Made by a program: the position numbers and the translations under genes. Shown here piece by piece: positions 23,145 through 33,621 of a stretch of DNA of 64,000 nucleotides. The stretch is from Endothia cerciana. Its lineage: Eukaryota; Ascomycota; Sordariomycetes; Diaporthales; Cryphonectriaceae. Location of the stretch: contig JALRMH010000034.1 of the NCBI GenBank assembly GCA_026119935.1, forward strand, positions 186,001-250,000, written 5' to 3'. The notes under the pieces are model-generated. The model did no database searches and was not told where the DNA came from. It worked only from the letters and a program-made list of their open reading frames with translations. The first letter of the stretch is position 1; each line of letters begins with the position of its first letter.

Positions 23145-24572
23145 ATGCCTGGAAGAATCATCGACACATATGAGCAGGTTCCGGTGACCCAGGAAGAGTG
23201 TAAGACTGTGATGGTCATGACCTGACTGGGCATACTATACGATACTAATCGCAGATGCGTAACAGTGGACTGGGCGGAGCTCATCACCCTTGATCTTAGC
23301 AAGTTCGATCAGCCCGGCGGCAAGGAAGAACTCGTCAAGGAGCTGGACCACGCCGTCACGAAGGTCGGATTCTTCTACGTGAAGAACTTCAACATCTCAC
23401 AAGAGGATGTTGACCGACAGTTTGCGCTCGGCCGAGAATTCTACGCCCTCCCTCTGGAGGAGAAGCTTAAATACCACAGCGACAACGCCCTAATCGGGGG
23501 TGACTACAATGGCTATCGTCCTGCTGGTAGCAGAATGTGAGACAACAGAGATCATAGTGGATGGCACGCTTGCTCACTCACTAACATGGCCCACACAGCC
23601 TCGGGAACGGCATCAAGGATAACATCCAAGTATACAACATCCCCAAGTTTGATGGCTACCATAAGCGCCAGCAGCCCCCGGTGCTTGAAGACAACATCGA
23701 GGAGATCGAGGGTTTCGCACGCGTAAGCATGAACCTCAGGAAACGTCTCATGGATCAACCCAAGCCTGACACAGAACGGCCGTCTAGAAATGTCACGACG
23801 AGGTCGTCGTCAAGCTGTTGAAGCTCTTCGCCCTGCTTCTCGAGCTTCCCGAGGATCAGCTCGTCAATGATCACCAGTACGACGTCAAGGGAGAAGACCA
23901 TCTGAGGTATATGCATTACGCCGCTCGATCTCCTGAGGAGAACAAGCTCGTCGGCGAGATGTATGCACCTGGCCACACTGATCTCGGCTCCATTACCCTG
24001 CTCTTCCGTCAGCCAGTCTGCGGCCTCCAGATTCTGAACAGCGAAGGAAAATGGAAGTGGGTTGTAAGAAGCGCCGTCTCGGGCCCATCCGATGGTCCAA
24101 TGAAGCTGACTGGCTCTGTTCATAGAAGCCAATGGACGGAACGATCACCATCAACACCTGCGATGCCTTGACGGCCCTGACGGGAGGACTCATCAAATCG
24201 AGCATCCACCGCGTGCATGCACCCCCTCAGGACCAGGCGCAGATCGACCGTTTGGGAGTCCTTTACTTCGCGAGGTCAGTCGCTCCCCCAGTGAAGCTCG
24301 CCCTCTGCCCGATCTGACACAGTGATAGACCTAACAACCATGTTGTGCTGGATCCTATCCAAAACAGCCCTCTCCTGGAGCGTCTGGGCAAGACGTCGAA
24401 TGTCTTCACCGAGCTCGGACAGCACCTGACCACCGAAGAGTGGGTCAAGATTCGCCAGCAGCAGCAACAGAGGAAGAAGAAGGGGGCCCAGGTCTCTGCT
24501 GATGGTAAATATGTGTATCCCAAGGAGGATCTGGAAATCTTGCCTGGTCTCCAGGCCCAAATTCACAACTGA
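23145..24572 (+). CDS. 2-oxoglutarate/Fe(II)-dependent dioxygenase (isopenicillin-N-synthase-like)
   Basis: Six exons, 23145-23199, 23266-23536, 23599-23722, 23788-24063, 24126-24274 and 24329-24572, give 372 residues in consistent phase. The N-terminal DIOX_N part (residues about 20-150) contains VGFFYVKNFNIS and EFYALPLEEKLKY. The jelly-roll core has the iron ligands His213-x-Asp215 (GHTDLGSITLLF) and His270 (SIHRV). The 2-oxoglutarate-binding Arg is probably Arg284, but the usual RxS motif reads R-L-G. Such enzymes oxidise small molecules in the cytosol with O2 and 2-oxoglutarate. Fungal members act in secondary metabolism and in use of amino-acid derivatives. The C-terminus is long and Gln/Lys-rich (QQQQQRKKK). 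The substrate is unknown. The divergent MFS transporter suggests a take-up-and-oxidise pair, which is inference. Confidence 0.9.
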
Positions 24573-25164
24573 TGTGGTCGCCTGGAATATTTCCTTCGTC
24601 GCAGCTCCAGAAGGGGTGACTATGGATCCTCAGCTGACGGGGAATGGCCTGTGGTCTATATTCTGCTATTTACTTAGCCAAGCCTCTGACCTTCCCCTCT
24701 GCCTTTCCTTATTAGTCGATATGATATTGATGACAATTGATCGTTTTCTTTATCATTGATCTTAGGTACCTACGTACAATAGACCGTGACGCGTATATAG
24801 TTAGATGAAGACTTAGTCACTGCCTCAGGGGACGTCCTCTCCAGGGGGAGACTAACAGGGACAGAAGACGTCTAAATCCTGACTAGTGTTGTCCTAATCG
24901 AACATATGCTGATGCTGTGGAAGCGAGCAGAAGTTCAGCCGTGTTTCACAATTGCAAATGCGTCGCTGCTAGCTGACGTGAGGAACTTGGGCTCATAATG
25001 TGACTGGACTGCCAGGCTTAGGTCTGGAGTCCCGCATAATCGATGATGGGCCTCACCCCAATGCCCAGGCATCAACCAGCTCAGGATACCTTTCAGCCAC
25101 AAGAGACGGCAATTGACAGCAGCACCCCTCTACCCGGAACACCGAGATACTCAATGGGTTCGGG
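24573..25164. other. Intergenic
   Basis: No gene is supported. The 3' flank of the dioxygenase is AT-rich, and nothing else is recognisable. Confidence 0.5.
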
Positions 25165-26299
25165 GTGAGCCAGAAATTTTTCAATAGAGCCTTCTCGTCA
25201 ATCCAAGACGCCATGGCAGCAAACCCGCTAATCGCCAGGCTGACCAGGCGGCAGCTCGAGGACTACACTCCCAGGTCCCAACCTTACTACGCTTTTGTGG
25301 ACTCCAAATGGCAGATGGTAGATCATGGTAAACGTGGCCCCTTGCGGACAACAGACGAGATATTATCTGCTGCCATCACCAGCCTCCAGATCATCACCTA
25401 GAACATCGATTTCATAGCTCCCCAGCCTCAAGCACGCATAGACCCAGTCCTATCTCACCTGCAAAACCTCGTCAGGAGCACCCCAACAACTACCGCAACA
25501 ATCATCATGCTCCAGGAGATGAAGCAGGACAGGCCTCTGGATTTCGAGGACCTGGCGCGTGAAATCCGCCCGAAGCAGTCTAATGACCTTGGCCAGATCG
25601 CCTCATCAAGCTGGGTCCAAGAGGCGTTCCACGTCACGGACCTTACGACAAACACCTGGAGGTGCCCGTATAACAGTGTGATACTTGTGGATCGACGCCT
25701 TGTTGTTGAGGGCGTGGCGCGGCTACCCTTTGTTAGTCAGTTCAACCGCGAGGCTCTCTTGGTAGACATAGCCCTCCAGTCTTCGGATGAGGGGGAAAGT
25801 GGCGGGAGGAAAGGAACGGTACTCAGGCTGTGCAACGTCCATCTGGACTCCATGGCTGGGAAACCTCCAATGCGGCCTATCCAGTGGAAAGCCTGTGCAA
25901 AATACCTGCAAGACGAGTCAGACGGGGTCATCGCGGGCATCGTTGCGGGCGACTGCAACGCAAACCAAACGTATGATGAGACTCTACCTCTACCTCAGGA
26001 AAACGGATTCAAGGACGCATATCTCGAGCTGGGAGGGGAGAGGGACGATCCGGACGGGTTCACATGGGGTCCCCAGAGCAGGAATACCAGATTCACTCAC
26101 AAGAGGATGGGACAAGATTTGCTTCTGCCAGGGCGAGACAGAGTCCCAGAAGGTTGTTCTGCAGTTGAGAAAGCTCGAGAAGATTGGTGTTGGTGTCAGA
26201 GTGCACGACGAAGCGGCCCGGGAGGAACTCAAGGAGGCGGGCTACTTCGATTTTGTCACCGATCACTACGGCCTCATGGCGGAGTTTGAAATGGGATAA
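25165..26299 (+). pseudogene. Decayed tyrosyl-DNA phosphodiesterase 2-like (EEP superfamily) gene
   Basis: The conceptual product belongs to the endonuclease/exonuclease/phosphatase family, TDP2-like in fungi. NPLIARLTRRQLEDYTP comes first (first in-frame ATG at 25213), then IIT-stop-NIDFIAPQP, where the family has an ITWNIDF-type motif. The stop is TAG at 25399-25401, in the position of the conserved Trp. Later blocks are present: LQEMKQ (metal-binding Glu), FNREALLVDIAL, LCNVHLDS and GDCNA (catalytic Asp/Asn). Around 26109-26115 one extra G shifts the frame. The C-terminal part then continues in another frame to 26299 and includes FDFVTDHYGLMAEF, with the final catalytic DH. One nonsense and one frameshift mutation in otherwise well-kept sequence indicate recent inactivation. 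Active members reverse 5'-tyrosyl-DNA adducts. No intron with consensus sites removes both lesions. Confidence 0.8.
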
Positions 26300-26422
26300 T
26301 CATGGAAGTTTAGCACAGAGTCATGAAGGCCTTAATAGGGTAGGCTCCTTTGGATCATAAGATTGGCGCAGGAGATCAACTGGAGGGTTGTGTTTGGTTG
26401 TGAACAGGCCTAAAGCTAGCGT

Positions 26423-28476
26423 TCAGCCACAGCATTCGTTTTGCCTGAGCTTCTCCTCCCTCTGCGATCTCTCAACCTCGATGCTCTTACTCACACTCTG
26501 CTTGGCAGGCGGCATGTCCAGCGCCGGGTTCTTCTTAAAGAAGTTCACCGGCTTTAGGCCCACACGGAATATTTCCACCGGCATCACTGGCCAGTCTTCC
26601 GGTCGTGGAACATGGGTGAAAGAGAACGTACACCACACCACACCTTCACCAGGACCAAGTTCTCCTCTTTCTTGAGGCCCACGTCCGCACGCCAGTCCCA
26701 CCGGTATGTTGCCACAGGAAGTCACCTGCTGGGTAGAGCTCATCCTCGTGGTATTTGGTGAAGTAGGAATGGTGATCTGCGAACTCCGCCCACAGACTGT
26801 GCATCGAGCCCGGATCAGCCAGCTGGAGCTGTGTCGGAGGGACCACCACCTTGTAGCCAGGTGGCTTGTGTGATGCGACATGCTTCCGTTTGTGATTGAC
26901 AACCTTGACCGCGCGGTTCAGCCTTGAGACGAGGTCAAGAAAGGACTCCCTCTTAATAGCGGTTGACCCCACGCCAAAGGCAGCGCTATAAGGATTGGCT
27001 GCTGCATTCCGACGGTGTGCTTTGACGTCTTCGTACATTATTTTAGTCTTGTCATATGAGTTGGTAGCAGGATCTAGGCGCAGGCAGAGGATGTGCTGGT
27101 GAATAATGGCTATAACGCCCGGGGATACTATGATTCTGTAGTTGATATTGTGCTTAACGTTCTGATCTGCCGGTACGACAGATATTATCCTTGTAGCTTG
27201 AACTTCATAGTGGATATTGGCCGCTGTGTTGAAGATCCACTGAAGAACATACTTGTAATTGGAAATTGTTATGATCTTGGTAAGCGGTTAGTTTGATCTG
27301 GTTCTTGATGGGCTGGTCCACATCAAGACTCACAGTTTGAATCACTAGCTCTCGATTCCTCGCCACTTCAGCCCAACCAGTACGGTAATTCGTGTGTTTC
27401 CAGCCGATGCTGTTATCCACCTCATGCATGCATATTGCATTTTTCAACGTGAGAGGCTTGCCCTCATGGTTGTTCATCGAACGGTCGAAGTATCTTATAG
27501 CGCTTAGGCAGTCACAGCCCAACTCTAGATCGTTCGACGTACAACCTGCGCCACCCTCACTTAGATCGTACACGCTCTTCTGGTTATATAGCACGCGAAG
27601 ATCGCTATATAGCACAGTCATCTCAGCAAGAGACAGGCAGTAGAACGTAAGCTGGCTATCGTAGGTGACATCCTGCAGGACGACACTTGCGCTAGTTGAA
27701 GTCCATGTGGAAACGCTATTTCTGCCACTCAACGACTTCGTCTTCGGACACGCGGAAGCTGACACCTTCTGGATGGCTGATGCTGATATGCTTCAGGTCG
27801 GAGGCATACTCTGCATTGGGGTTGCGTTGCCATATCCGCTGTGCCGCGGCCTCCTTGTTAACAAAGATCTCTTCAGCCGTCATTGGCAATCTGTTAATGC
27901 GGATTACCTTTATAGTGAGGTCGTCGACCACGGCGGAGAAGTCGAGAGGGTGAGCGAAATGGTTGGAAGATGAGTGGCCTCTAGCTTTGAGGTCCAGAGA
28001 CTTGAGGAACATCCATACTTGGTACTGGCGCCTCTCAGGTGTGGTAGACCCAGTGCTATAAGACTAAGGCTCAGGCTGGACAACCGCACCCTCTGGGAGC
28101 TTCAGCCTGGTGATCTCATCCTGGACGAGTGGATCGTTCATAACGTATGTCTTCCAGCCTGTGCATGTCAATATTTGTTGCCGGCGGGTAGCATGTCGTG
28201 CTCAAGTCACGGCTCTGGAAGGTGTCTCTGGTCGAGAGTTCAACGGTGTCCTCGAATACAGTGGCCTCTCCCTTGATCTGGTATGAGACGTACGTCCTCC
28301 GCGGGGGGGCTGAGCCTTTACCTTGGATGAAAGCAACGCATTGTGAACGAGACGGCTCCTTGATTACCGATGGAACGGAACAGGATGTCTTTTCTCTGGT
28401 GCTTGTTGCGGATAGTCTGGCTAGTGAGCAGCACCTCGTCCGGTTGCAAGCTCAGGGATGGATGTCGTGCTGCCAT
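26423..28476 (-). pseudogene. Decayed copper amine oxidase gene
   Basis: Reading the minus strand from the ATG at 28476, the N2/N3 domains (HPSLSLQPDEV, DILFRSIG, RRTYVSYQIKG) lead into HFAHPLDFSAVVDD and then the catalytic domain. There the active-site region reads VYDLSEGGAG, the block after it reads GCDCLSAIRYFD, and HEVDNSIGWKHTNYRTG follows. A spliced exon then gives ISNYKYVLQW, the copper-ligand HQH motif and a conserved tail ending NPALDMPP. Defects seen: stops at 28066-28064, 27718-27716 and 27694-27692, at least two frame changes (near 28400 and near 26660), and NYK instead of the NY[D/E] consensus that holds the topaquinone tyrosine. Working enzymes oxidise primary amines in peroxisomes or outside the cell. 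The gene converges on the TDP2-like relic. Confidence 0.85.
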
Positions 28477-29028
28477 CGCGGGTTGTTGTCACTTGTCAAA
28501 CGGAGGCTGCCTCTCTTGAGGAAGCCAGTGATGTCGTGAGTAAATGTCTTAAGCGGACACTCTATACAGCAACGTGGGGTAATTAGGTATTTAGAGCGTG
28601 CGAGCCGGCGGACCTTGGCGGGCCTCTCTCCGCTGATCGGCAGGACAAGAGAGCAGCCTTCTGCTCGAAGATTGTTAAGTCGCCAGAAACGCCGGTGTTC
28701 GTGAGGGTTCCTGGTTTGTTAAAGAACGCCAGTACACAACCCATTCGTTTCTACAAAACCTGGACTATTTTCCACGTACTCGAAATAGTCTTTCACCTCT
28801 CGGAATCAGAGCACGCACGATGCGTAAAGACCAGATCCATGGATCCGGCCCGCATAATGTGAATGTTACAGGGCGCTGCAGCATAGAATTCTCACATGTG
28901 TCTTACTCCAGGGCAATCTTGAGCCCAATATCCTGCATTTTCCTTCTTCTTTGTCTATTGAAATCTATTGCCAGGTGTCTGCACTCACGATGCGTTAATC
29001 CATACACCATAAACGAAACGGCCACAGC
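28477..29028. other. Intergenic
   Basis: Nothing coding is supported between the amine-oxidase relic and the aldo-keto reductase terminator region. Confidence 0.5.
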
Positions 29029-30207
29029 CTAGAGCTTGACAACGACCGCGTTCGTTGCGGCCGTCTCCTTCTCGTCGTTCCAGATGTTGATGTCCCACTT
29101 AGGCTTGTCTGAACCGTTTGTCAGCGTCGTCAAGGGCGTGGCGTCTCCGTGCTTCGGGGTGCTCTGAATACTTACACGTCAGGGGGACGTTGAAGCGCAT
29201 GGGCTCCTTCTCGCCGATCTCATTGATGGCCTTGACATCCTCATCCGTGATCTTGATCTCCTGGAAGTTCTGGGCGATGCGGCTGGGGGTGACAGACTTG
29301 GGAATGACACTGTGGCCACCGACCTGCGACCAGGCCAGCACGACCTGGGCACCAGTGGCCTTGTGCTTCTCGGCAATCTTGGTGACCACCGGATGGGTGA
29401 TGAGCAGGGGTAGGCCGAAGCTGTTGTTGCCGAAGGCGCTGTAGGCCGTGATATGAATGTTCTTCTCCTTGCAGTAGGGGATGAGGGTGTCATTCTGCAG
29501 GAGTCGCGGGTGTCTCTCGATCTGGTTGGCAGCAGGGACGACACCGGTGGCCTCGATGATGGCCTCGATGTGCTCAACGGTGAAGTTAGACACGCCGATG
29601 TTCTTGGCCTTGGACTTTGGCAGGGCGACCACGGCCTTCCAGGTGTCGACGAGGGACACGCCGCTGTCAAGCGCGACCTCATTCTCCTTGGTAGAGTGCT
29701 TTGGGAAGAGGGTCTCGCCGACCTCGCCCACCAGAGGGAAGGCCACCGGCCAGTGGATGAGGTACAGGTCGAGATAGTCGAGCTGGAGCTCGGCGAGGGT
29801 GTCGTCGAGGGCCTTCTCCACATGCTCAGGCCGGTGGCAGTTGTTCCACAGCTTTGAGGTGATGAAGAGATCCTCCCTCTTGATGCCAAACTCCTTCATG
29901 CCCTTGTGGAGACCCTCGGCAACCTCCTTTTGGTTCTGGTAGATCTTGGCCAGGTCAAGGTGCTTGTAGCCAGCCTTCAGGGCCTCGTAGATCCCGACGG
30001 ACACCTCACCGGGGGCGGACTGCCAGGTGCCATATCCCAAGGTCCTGTGGCGCAAAAGACGGTGTCAGGTACTTGGGCTATCATGCAGACATAGGGCGAC
30101 CCAGGAAGGGGTTGGGCAATCAAGATCAGCAGAGGATGGAGGCGAACGCCGGGGTCTTACGGGATCTCCTGGCCGGAGCTGAGCTTGACCCTGTTTCCGG
30201 AACTCAT
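29029..30207 (-). CDS. Aldo-keto reductase (xylose-reductase/glycerol-dehydrogenase type)
   Basis: Three exons, 30207-30161, 30044-29176 and 29108-29029, give 331 residues in phase. The AKR (beta/alpha)8 fold shows the catalytic tetrad Asp46, Tyr51, Lys80 and His113 (HLDLAKIYQN, ITSKLWNN, LIHWP). IGVSNF follows, and a C-terminal cofactor loop reads IPKSVTPSRIAQN, a K-S-x(4)-R pattern that favours NADPH. The protein ends after WNDEKETAATNAVVVKL. These cytosolic enzymes reduce sugars, glyceraldehyde or other carbonyls. The exact substrate is not decided by the motifs: the loop YSAFGNNSFG differs from the commoner YSPLGS. A TATAAAA element lies about 155 bases upstream. The gene is intact between decayed neighbours. 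Confidence 0.93.
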
Positions 30208-30361
30208 ATTGGGCTTTAGGTTGGCTTTCGCTTCTCGTGATGCAGGCAAAAAGAAGATATGTGTGGGTATTTGACGCTTGGTGACCCTGAAAAGGAAGAG
30301 AGAACAACGGAATTCCCGCAAGGGGACAGACTTGCGGCTCTCACGATGGGCGTAGGACACG

Positions 30362-30368
30362 TTTTATA
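30362..30368 (-). promoter_or_regulatory. TATA-like element of the aldo-keto reductase gene
   Basis: TATAAAA on the minus strand, about 155 bases before the start codon, is in the usual range for a fungal core promoter with a leader. Position and consensus are the only support. Confidence 0.45.
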
Positions 30369-32351
30369 CCTCAAAAATGAGGGGTTCGTCAAATGACGGC
30401 ATATTCTGAGTGAGGGGCCCATATTTCTTCTGCCCCTCCCCCTCAATCCTCTAAGCTTGTCAAGCTTCCAACGACTGCAGCCCACAGCATTTTCTTTTTT
30501 GAGATCCACTCTAATGCCGCAGCACCAAAACCGGTCTTGCGTTCGTGAGTCCATCCTTGTCTTGTACTACGGCTGGTGGTCGAAGCTCCAGTGGGTATCG
30601 TCCTGCGGCGATGTGTTCGAAAACTCGCGACTCTGTGCGAATTCCCCCCCCCCCCCCAAGATGAGGATTGGCAGGCTTGTCCGGTTGAATACGGCACGTC
30701 TCGGATGCGACCTGAACCGGGCATCTTTGACCCGAGCTCCGTATGGTTTCTCCGGCCGCTGTACTGTCCGTACGGAGGGTCTCGCATCCAGATGTCGAGT
30801 CCCAGGAAAATAAAGAATGCCGTCTTGGTTGTATTACAAGACCACATGGCAGAGAGACACACTCTTTGTTGTTTGCTATATCGGCGCTGAACCTCGCCGC
30901 CCCCCAATGTGAACCACACCGGCTTCGGAGTATTCCCGGCATATAAGATAAAGCTCTCTCGGTACGGACCCTTCTCGTACGGTACAATGGCATATGTCGA
31001 ACTGAGTATACACTTCGGAAAATCTAGTTCAAGGAGATCTTGATATCTCACAAGTTTTCCCCACGCGGTTGATGCCATCTTGAAATTTTCCGCCCAGCTT
31101 AAGGTGTTTCTTGCATTTAACCATACAATTGCATAGTACGATGCAGGTACTAACTATGTGGGGGATATTTCAGCATTATGTAACCCATTTCCATCTAGCA
31201 GGAAATAGTGGGTCTGGGAACGTGCGTGTTGTGCAAGCTGGACACCCCCCCTCTGAAATGTTTCGGGAGGTTGAGATATGATTGGCCATCCTATATGGCA
31301 AACTAGGAGAGGGCAACATACTATGATTGGGAACAACATCATACATGTATATTATAGCATACTAACCTGGCTTCTTCCATCGTTCCCACGATGATGATCT
31401 ATATGGGTGTGTCCTTCCTGACTCGAACCCCTTATCACAGCCAAATATATCCAGGTGAAAGTTTCAACATCCTTCCATATAATGAGGCCCCTTCCCTATA
31501 ATATCCAATAGTCGAAAGTGTACCGATTTATATGTTATCATCGGACATATTCCCAGCTCACGTAGCAGACATGATTTCCTTATAGGAATCCGGCTGGGGG
31601 ACCGAGGCCAATGGTCAGGGCATCAATGCCCTGCCTCACCATCACGGGCACGCTCATTGGCATAGAAGTAAGTATCCGCAGATGATCCTGCAGATCAGCT
31701 GTCTCTGGCCAGTATTGTTCGTTCCGCAGGGGGAAATTGGTAACCCAGAACCGGTAGACTCGATCCTCCTGGGGACTATTCAGGAGGTAGGTGATTGCTA
31801 CCATAGTACTTCCGAGTCATGACCCTCCGCGAAATTGCGGAGACATCCTCTTCCACAGCCCTGCACCCGTTCGGGACCAGAAAACCCCCCAAAACATAAA
31901 GTCTCATCAGGCCCACCCATGATAAAGACGCTACGAGCACGCTATACACCATTTCCCTGCTTGGGAAGAAGACATTAACAGCCGGCTTGCAACCCGCCTA
32001 TATACTACCATATTATGTAAGTTGTGTTATGTCTTTATCCCCTGAGGAGCCGAGCAGGTATGGTTAGAGATTCTGCATCTGACCTGTCATTATTATCATT
32101 TTGGCAGTGGGCCTGGTCGGCCCCATATATTTGTTTGGCAACATGGGAATCGTTTGATCTGCAAAATTCGCTGGGGCCCACTGAAATTATCGCCCACTGC
32201 CACGTATCCGCGTAAAGACCTGGGGAACTGCACCTCCTCGTTTTGACCCTCGACCAAACCCCATCTTCAATCCACCAAGGTGCGGTTGAAGGCTCGTTTT
32301 TCCATAGACGGAGTGACACAAGCCAGAACATCGCCTCCATCCCGGAATAAA
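30369..32351. other. Intergenic, AT-rich, no supported gene
   Basis: Minus-strand frames at 31078-30443 and 31804-31580 read plausibly for 60-80 residues, then lose protein character. I do not recognise either. A poly-C run lies near 30645. The 3' half is AT-rich, and the last 300 bases probably contain the promoter of the acetyltransferase. Confidence 0.45.
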
Positions 32352-33621
32352 ATGGTACCAACAATTCACCTCACCTTCGAGGGCGAGGAATTCCAAAGCC
32401 TTTACCAGCGAATCGTGCCCTGGTTCAGCTATCGCGTGACTCTTCCAATCAAGCCACTCCCTTCGATCGCAGAACGACCTCACATCAAGACTCCGCGTCT
32501 GATCGTCCGACCAATCGTGCCAGAGGACCTTGAGACATTTCATGCACTTCGCTCTGAGGCAGAGACACAGTATCATTGTGAGCAACCTCTCATATCAGGC
32601 ACCTCCTCGTAAATGATCCACACTCGAAAGAAGAAGAAAAAGTTTCGATCGCCATGGGCGGCTTACCTGTAAGAGACTGAGAGGAGAGGAACACGGTGTG
32701 ATTGCTGACGACTCGATCTCCAGCACCCACACGGGGTCGACCGGACCGTGACGTAGAGGAGACGCGCAGCTTCATCGAGAAGCTGCAGACCCCTCACGAA
32801 ACTCGGCATTGGTATTTCGGTGGCTTCCTCATCTCCACTGGCGAGATGATTGGCGAGGCGGGGTTCCTGGACTGCGAGGACCTCCCACGCTGCGGCTGGC
32901 CTGAGGGAGAGATACTGATAAAGAAAGAGTACTGGCGTCAGGGCTACGGCACCGAGCTCATGAACGCGGTATTGGATTCTTGGTGGGACCTTCCCCGGGC
33001 TGAACGGAGACATCAACTCATTCCGGTGATCCTCGGAGACGCCGTTGAGCCAGGAGCCAAAGTTCTCGAAAACGTAGCATTGTACGTTTCCCAATCCATC
33101 TCGTACTCCTTGAAACGCAGCCAGGCCTTCGTCCCCAGACATCATTGCCTATGATAAGGGGGGCTGGGGCAACCGGGCTGGTTTGGCAGGCTTTCCCTCC
33201 CCAGAAGCAAAAGGTATACTGATTTGATAACAGCACGTGGGAAGCAGATAATGAGGCTGCAACCAAGTTTTTAGCCAAAGTATGGGTTTCCATGACGGAA
33301 TGATGCTACTCTCATGGTTTTGTACTAACGGAAATCATAGATCCTTGGCCAGATTCCTGTCTCGGCAGAAGGTTACTATGAAGTACGTTCTCAACTTCTC
33401 TTGTCCGCTCGGAATCATCCATATCCACATTGCAGCTCTGCCTCGGGACCATTCCTCTATTGACTCGACTGGACCTACGTCCTCATCGGCAGAACTCACA
33501 TTCACTCGCATTCATGACTGACTCTTCTATGTTGCAGGACTGGGAACGAAGAGATGGAAGAGAAGGCGGCCTAGTACGATGGGCTGCGACTCTCGTAGTG
33601 AACCCTCGGCAAGTTAAATAG
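32352..33621 (+). CDS. GNAT-family N-acetyltransferase (RimJ/RimL type)
   Basis: Five exons, 32352-32577, 32724-33081, 33234-33279, 33341-33382 and 33538-33621, give 251 residues with all phases matching. After about 35 residues the protein enters the Acetyltransf_3 pattern: IKTPRLIVRPIVPEDLETFHAL, then GGFLISTGEMIGEAGF, then the acetyl-CoA loop EYWRQGYGTELM, and the late strand WEADNEAATKFLAKIL. Such enzymes transfer acetyl groups from acetyl-CoA to amines, often protein N-termini or small molecules. Which substrate applies here cannot be told. It is a single-domain cytosolic protein with no signal peptide. It lies alone, flanked by AT-rich non-coding DNA. Confidence 0.88.

Noticed and set aside
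29179..29889. 236-codon minus-strand Ser/Arg-rich frame
   Set aside because: It is a shadow of the aldo-keto reductase in another frame of the same strand.
30443..31078. Minus-strand 211-codon frame beginning like fumarylacetoacetate hydrolase (MASTAWGKLVRYQ)
   Set aside because: Resemblance ends after about 13 residues; no FAH metal-binding motifs follow and the frame runs into low-complexity sequence over a C run.
31580..31804. Minus-strand 74-codon frame with protein-like composition
   Set aside because: I recognise no family, and no flanking exon could be joined to it.
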